Source: Loktanella sp. (lineage in GTDB: Bacteria > Pseudomonadota > Alphaproteobacteria > Rhodobacterales > Rhodobacteraceae). Taken from it: 64,000 nucleotides of DNA. The notes below the pieces were generated by a model. The model was not told the DNA's origin and ran no database searches. It saw nothing but the letters and a program-made list of their open reading frames with translations. The stretch's first letter is position 1. The number at the start of each line of letters is the position of its first letter. A program made the position numbers and the translations under genes. The stretch lies in the NCBI GenBank assembly GCA_017390475.1, contig JAFPBO010000026.1:186001-250000 (forward strand), written 5' to 3'. Below, one piece after another: positions 60,116-64,000 of the stretch.

Positions 60116-61204
60116 TCAATCCAGCCAACCTTTGAGGTTCTTTTCAATCACACCACAGAGAGCATCAATATGCGCGGCATCGTCGTTGAGGCAGGGAATA
60201 TAGGTGAAATGTTCGCCGCCCGCCTCTTCAAAGCTCTCCTTGATCTCTTCGTTGATCTCTTCCAGCGTTTCGATGCAATCGGCGGAAAAGGCGGGGGCGC
60301 AGACGGCGATATTCTTGATGCCTTCTTCCTCGGCCAGACGCGCGACTTCTTTCACGGTGTAAGGCTTCAACCATTCCTCTGGCCCGAACCGAGACTGGAA
60401 CGTGCTTTTGATCTGGGTATTGTCCCAGCCCAACCGTTCTTTCAACAGGCGCGTGGTTTTCTGGCATTGGCAATGATAGGGATCGCCTTCGCGCAAATAG
60501 CGTTCCGGCACGCCGTGATAGGAACAGATCAGCATTTCGGGCTTGGTCTCGGCCGCAGCATAGGCTTTTTCAATCGATTGCGCCAAAGCCTCGATATAGG
60601 CGGGTTCAGCGAAATAAGGTTCCACGACGCGCGCAATGGGCTGCCATTTTTCATCCATCAAGGCGCGGAAGAACTGGTCATTGGCCGTAGCCGATGTGGC
60701 CCCGGCATAATGGGGATACAGTGGGAAGAACAGGATTTTCGTACACCCAGCCTCGACCATTTCGCGGACTTTGGACTTTGTCGAAGGATTGCCATAGCGC
60801 ATGCAGAAATCGACGCGGACGTCATCGCCATAGCGTTCCACCATCTGTTTCTTGATCGCGGCAGTCTGCGCCTTGGTGATCGTCAGCAGCGGGCTTTCGT
60901 TCGCTTCTTCGTTCCAGATCGATTTATAGGCGGCACCGGATGAAAACGGTCGTTTGGTCAGGATCACCAGTTGCAACAACGGTTGCCAGAGCCACGCAGA
61001 ATAATCCACCACCCGTTTGTCAGACAGAAATTCATTCAGATAGCGCCGCATCGACCAATAATCGGTTGCATCCGGTGTGCCGAGGTTGGCAACAAGAATG
61101 CCGACCCGCGCTGGCTTGATGGCCGGATGATCCTTGGCTGCATGCACAGGGCATGTCGCAGGGCGTTCCGTCTGACCGGATGTTTGTGCGTCGAACATGT
61201 TCAT
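60116..61204 (-). CDS. hemH: Ferrochelatase
   Basis: Inserts Fe2+ into protoporphyrin IX to make heme. The product has 362 residues. VGILVANLGTPDATDYWSM is the N-terminal signature, ICSYHGVPERYLREGDPY has the catalytic His, and TFQSRFGPEEWLKPYT and PAFSADCIETLEEI complete the active site. The first 30 residues (with RPATCPVHAAKDH) are an extension of unknown use. Together with hemJ and hemW it gives three heme genes in the window. Confidence 0.95.
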   Translation of the reverse strand: MNMFDAQTSGQTERPATCPVHAAKDHPAIKPARVGILVANLGTPDATDYWSMRRYLNEFLSDKRVVDYSAWLWQPLLQLVILTKRPFSSGAAYKSIWNEEANESPLLTITKAQTAAIKKQMVERYGDDVRVDFCMRYGNPSTKSKVREMVEAGCTKILFFPLYPHYAGATSATANDQFFRALMDEKWQPIARVVEPYFAEPAYIEALAQSIEKAYAAAETKPEMLICSYHGVPERYLREGDPYHCQCQKTTRLLKERLGWDNTQIKSTFQSRFGPEEWLKPYTVKEVARLAEEEGIKNIAVCAPAFSADCIETLEEINEEIKESFEEAGGEHFTYIPCLNDDAAHIDALCGVIEKNLKGWLD

Positions 61205-61256
61205 GGGCTTTCTGCTATCGTCATTTCAGCGGCAGTTAAATGGTTTACGTCGCAAA

Positions 61257-62093
61257 TCAATCTTTGGACCTCTCAAGCGGCAATTCTTTCGCACCTAAAG
61301 CATCGGCAAGCCTGCTTTTTGCGCTGCCGGGGCGTAACGGTTGCTGTTGGCTGTCCGCCGGGGCCCAGCCTGTCAGGGTGATCATTTCGAAGGTTGCGTC
61401 GACGCGGCCTGCCGCATTGCGGAAATGCTGCGCATAGATGCTGGAGGCCTGGGTCAGCACCTGCCGCCGTGTCATATGCCGGATCCGCTGGGTCATGGCA
61501 TTGGTTTCGCCCATTTTGCGCAGGTCATGCATCAGGTGGAACATATTGGCATAGCTGACCGTCAGCTTGTTCCCATCCGCTACCGGTAAGGCCAGCCCGG
61601 CCCGTTGCAGCAAAGCCCCCAGATCGCGGATTTCGCCCATTGGCGCCACGCGCGGTGACAGGCCGCCGGTGATCTGGGCCTCGGCCTCGGCCAATGCGCT
61701 GCGCAACTCATGCAGGGTCTGGCCACCAAGGCAGAACACCAACAGCAGCCCATCGGGTCGCAAGGCATGGCGGCATTGCACCAATTGCCCGACCGGGTCA
61801 TTCGCCCAATGCAGGCCCATCACATGCACGACCAGATCATGCGCACCCGGGCTCAGCGCCAGCGTGTCATCATCGGGAACAATTGTGGCATTCGGAAAAT
61901 GTACGCGCAAGAAATCGGGGAAACCGGTGACAATCGCGACCGATGTAAAGGCCCTGTTAACCTCAATCAGTCTTTCATGGAGTTCATCAACGATCACGTC
62001 ATGCAGGAACAGGTGGTCCGTCAAGGCGCGGGCGCGCTGGCGCTGCAAGGCGCGACGATCAACAAGGGCGGGCGGCATATTCATGACGTTCAT
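61257..62093 (-). CDS. NDUFAF5-like methyltransferase-fold protein
   Basis: The product has 278 residues from ATG 62093 (ATG 62078 also possible; neither has a clear ribosome-binding site). MPPALVDRRALQRQRARA and LFLHDVIVDELHERLIEVNR are the start of the SAM-fold relatives of mitochondrial complex I assembly factor NDUFAF5. The usual glycine-rich SAM motif (D-x-G-x-G) is replaced by AIVTGFPDFL; LVVHVMGLHWANDPVGQL is well conserved. It precedes hemH by 52 bp on the same strand and is divergent from comF. Confidence 0.8.
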   Translation of the reverse strand: MNVMNMPPALVDRRALQRQRARALTDHLFLHDVIVDELHERLIEVNRAFTSVAIVTGFPDFLRVHFPNATIVPDDDTLALSPGAHDLVVHVMGLHWANDPVGQLVQCRHALRPDGLLLVFCLGGQTLHELRSALAEAEAQITGGLSPRVAPMGEIRDLGALLQRAGLALPVADGNKLTVSYANMFHLMHDLRKMGETNAMTQRIRHMTRRQVLTQASSIYAQHFRNAAGRVDATFEMITLTGWAPADSQQQPLRPGSAKSRLADALGAKELPLERSKD

Positions 62094-62106
62094 GTAGGGT
62101 GCAATC

Positions 62107-62829
62107 ATGCGGATGCAAAGCATCATCAGGGCAATCTATCCGGCGCAATGCGTCGCATGTGATGCGCTGACCGAAGTCGAAAACGGATTATGCGCCGCTT
62201 GCTGGCGCGAAACGCAGTTCATCAACGGGACGATCTGCGACACTTGCGGCACGCCATTGCCGGGCGAAGATGATGGGCACCGCCTGCAATGCGACGATTG
62301 CATGGCGATTGCGCGACCGTGGGGCCGGGGCCGGGCGGCGCTGGTCTATGCGGGCATTGGGCGTAAACTGGTGCTGGGGCTGAAACATGGCGACCGCACC
62401 GATCTGACGCAGCCCGCGGGCATCTGGATGGCGCAGTTGGCGCGGTCATTGATCCAGCCCGATACGGTCATCGTGCCCGTACCGCTGCATTGGGCGCGGT
62501 TGTTGCGACGGCGGTACAATCAGTCCGCCTTGCTGGCACAGTCTTTGGCACGGCAGGTCGCACAACCCGTTTGCGTCGATGCCTTGCTACGCCCGCGCAA
62601 AACCGCGCCGCTTGAAGGGCACAGCCGCGATGCCCGCTTTGCCGCGCTGTCCGGCAGCATCAAGATCAACCCCAAAAGACAGGCGCAGATTCCGGGAAAG
62701 CCGGTTTTGCTGGTGGATGATGTCATGACATCTGGTGCGACACTTGCTGCCTGTTCCGAGGTACTTTTGCAGGCCGGTGCCACAGATGTTTCGATGATTA
62801 CACTGGCACGGGTCGTCAAAGATGCCTAA
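62107..62829 (+). CDS. comF: ComF-family phosphoribosyltransferase-like protein
   Basis: ComF/GntX-type protein linked in some bacteria to DNA uptake. The product has 240 residues: an N-terminal zinc-ribbon with C-x-x-C pairs (CVACDAL, CAACW, CDTCG, CDDC), a middle domain with LKHGDRTDL and VPVPLHWARLLRRRYNQSALLA, and the PRPP motif VLLVDDVMTSGATLAAC. In Rhodobacterales ComF is needed to take up gene transfer agent DNA. The start overlaps no other gene; grxC follows after 32 bp. Confidence 0.92.
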   Translation: MRMQSIIRAIYPAQCVACDALTEVENGLCAACWRETQFINGTICDTCGTPLPGEDDGHRLQCDDCMAIARPWGRGRAALVYAGIGRKLVLGLKHGDRTDLTQPAGIWMAQLARSLIQPDTVIVPVPLHWARLLRRRYNQSALLAQSLARQVAQPVCVDALLRPRKTAPLEGHSRDARFAALSGSIKINPKRQAQIPGKPVLLVDDVMTSGATLAACSEVLLQAGATDVSMITLARVVKDA

Positions 62830-62861
62830 ATCACGCATGATCCCGCAAAAGGAGCGCCGTC

Positions 62862-63119
62862 ATGCAAAATGTCGAAATTTACACTAAGCCGACCTGTGGC
62901 TTTTGCCACATGGCCAAGCGGATATTGACGTCAAGGGGCGTCAGCTTTGCCGAAACCAATATCACCGCCCAGCCGGAAAAGCGCGCCGAGATGATCCAGC
63001 GCGCCAACGGCAGCAGCACCGTGCCGCAGATTTTCATCGGTGGCCAACATATCGGTGGCTGTGATGATCTGATGGCGCTGGACCGGCAGGGCAAGCTGGA
63101 TGCGTTGCTGTCGGCATGA
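62862..63119 (+). CDS. grxC: Glutaredoxin 3
   Basis: Small glutathione-dependent thiol reductase. The product has 85 residues. The dithiol active site is Cys12-Gly-Phe-Cys15 (the E. coli form is CPYC), with STVPQIFIGGQHIGGCDDLMALD as glutathione-binding region. AAAGGAG precedes the ATG. It overlaps the hydrolase start by 4 bp. Confidence 0.95.
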   Translation: MQNVEIYTKPTCGFCHMAKRILTSRGVSFAETNITAQPEKRAEMIQRANGSSTVPQIFIGGQHIGGCDDLMALDRQGKLDALLSA

Positions 63120-63946
63120 AAGCGGGGCTGCTACAACTGACCTCCAGTGATGACCCGGTCACCAATCTTGCCACGACACGCGACCTGATCGCACAGGCGG
63201 TGGCAAAGGGCGCGGGCTTTGTGCTGACGCCAGAGGTGACCAATTGCGTCTCGCAGGACCGCGCGCATCAGCAAGCTGTGCTGCAATCCGAAAGCGACGA
63301 TATCACGCTGGCGGGGCTGCGTGAAACGGCGCGGGATCATGAGATCTGGCTGTCTGTCGGCTCTCTCGCGCTCAAGACCAATGATGCGGATGGGCGGTTT
63401 GCCAACCGCTCTTTTTTGATTAACCCTGCCGGTGACATCGTCGCGCGCTATGACAAGATCCATATGTTCGACGTGGATGTATCGGAAACCGAGACCTTTC
63501 GCGAATCGGCGGGGTACCGGCCCGGTGCATGCGCGGTGGTGGCACAGACGCCATTCGCCAGCATCGGCCTGTCGATCTGCTATGATCTGCGCTTTGCCTA
63601 TCTGCACCGGGCGCTGGCGCAGGCGGGGGCAGAGGTTTTGCTGGTACCTGCCGCCTTTTCACCGGTCACTGGGGCCGCGCATTGGGAGCCACTGCTGCGG
63701 GCACGTGCCATTGAAACCGGCTGTTATGTGCTGGCATCGGCGCAGACCGGGCAACATCAGGTCAGCCACGGCAAGCCGCGCGAGACCTATGGTCATGCGA
63801 TGGCGGTGTCACCTTGGGGCGAGGTTCTGGTGGATATGGGTGCAGATACTGGCGTCGCCATTGTTGATCTTGATCTTGCGGAAGTGGCAAAGTCACGCAA
63901 GCGCATTCCGGCGTTGGCCCATGACCGCTCATTTGAAAGCCCCTGA
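63116..63946 (+). CDS. Nitrilase-superfamily carbon-nitrogen hydrolase
   Basis: The product has 276 residues with the Glu-Lys-Cys triad: Glu40 (LTPEVTN), Lys in RYDKIHMFD and Cys in LSICYDLRF. FDVDVSETETFRESAGYRPG is typical of the Nit1/Nit2 omega-amidase branch, which removes amide from alpha-ketoglutaramate or deaminated glutathione; the grxC neighbour would suit the latter. Substrate is not proven. Confidence 0.9.
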   Translation: MKAGLLQLTSSDDPVTNLATTRDLIAQAVAKGAGFVLTPEVTNCVSQDRAHQQAVLQSESDDITLAGLRETARDHEIWLSVGSLALKTNDADGRFANRSFLINPAGDIVARYDKIHMFDVDVSETETFRESAGYRPGACAVVAQTPFASIGLSICYDLRFAYLHRALAQAGAEVLLVPAAFSPVTGAAHWEPLLRARAIETGCYVLASAQTGQHQVSHGKPRETYGHAMAVSPWGEVLVDMGADTGVAIVDLDLAEVAKSRKRIPALAHDRSFESP

Positions 63947-64000
63947 TGCCCGACAGTGCGACCAGCCTTGCCGTTTCCTTGTTCAGCGAAATTCTGGCGG
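63946..64000 (+). CDS. Start of an unidentified gene, cut by window end
   Basis: ATG 63946 shares its A with the hydrolase stop (TGATG). Only 18 codons are visible (MPDSATSLAVSLFSEILA). This looks like the start of a MarR-type regulator, which I recall at this place in Rhodobacteraceae, but 18 residues cannot prove it. Confidence 0.4.
   Translation, partial: MPDSATSLAVSLFSEILA

Overview
The window is a chromosomal segment of an alphaproteobacterium. Gene order and protein sequences point to an aerobic anoxygenic phototroph of the Rhodobacteraceae (Roseobacter group); a Loktanella/Yoonia-like organism is my guess from gene order, not a demonstrated identity. Genes are dense, with many 1-8 bp stop/start overlaps. 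I see no insertion sequences, prophage genes, CRISPR arrays, tRNAs or rRNAs.

Layout. (1) 1-8751: the edge of a photosynthesis gene cluster. bchF-bchN-bchB-bchH (minus strand, bchH cut by the window start) encode the hydratase, two subunits of light-independent protochlorophyllide reductase, and magnesium chelatase H. Across a divergent promoter region with two TGT-N12-ACA palindromes lie the regulators ppaA/aerR and ppsR, followed by the two-component pair regA and regB. (2) 8821-19138: a PAS-only membrane protein that matches the DivL position and architecture of Rhodobacterales, then tsaE, amgK-murU (peptidoglycan sugar recycling), addB-addA (double-strand break repair) and trxA with a clear terminator. 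(3) 19292-26886: hslV, an uncharacterised membrane protein and hslU in one unit; an MFS transporter; Smr, MltA and Tim44-like proteins; fxsA and secB. (4) 26879-37307: the presumed replication-origin neighbourhood. dnaQ-coaE-aroE-maf run leftward and hemJ-rho-mnmE-mnmG-rsmG-parA-parB run rightward from a 408-bp AT-rich gap holding a perfect DnaA box. Two perfect parS palindromes overlap the starts of mnmG and rsmG. (5) 37304-50478: hemW-rdgB-rph facing hrcA-grpE, mutS, malic enzyme maeB, a PfkB kinase, a class IV aminotransferase paired with a sulfotransferase-like protein, an SCP2 protein and argG. (6) 50674-64000: two NUDIX enzymes, Hsp33, a CCA-type tRNA nucleotidyltransferase, a pair of equal-length ABC exporters, an Fe-S RNA methyltransferase, an L,D-transpeptidase-like lipoprotein, a CAP-domain lipoprotein, ferrochelatase, an NDUFAF5-like protein, comF, grxC, a nitrilase-family hydrolase and the first codons of one more gene.

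Most genes are ordinary housekeeping genes. The sites of most interest are the paired PpsR palindromes with built-in -35 hexamers, the presumed oriC with its two parS sites, the kinase-less DivL-like protein, the 26-bp palindrome that supplies both stop codons of grpE and mutS, the aminotransferase/sulfotransferase pair lacking the usual PLP-contacting Glu, and the membrane protein translationally coupled to hslV. I found no clearly new multi-gene system. All start choices and functions are read from sequence by eye; no database search was run.
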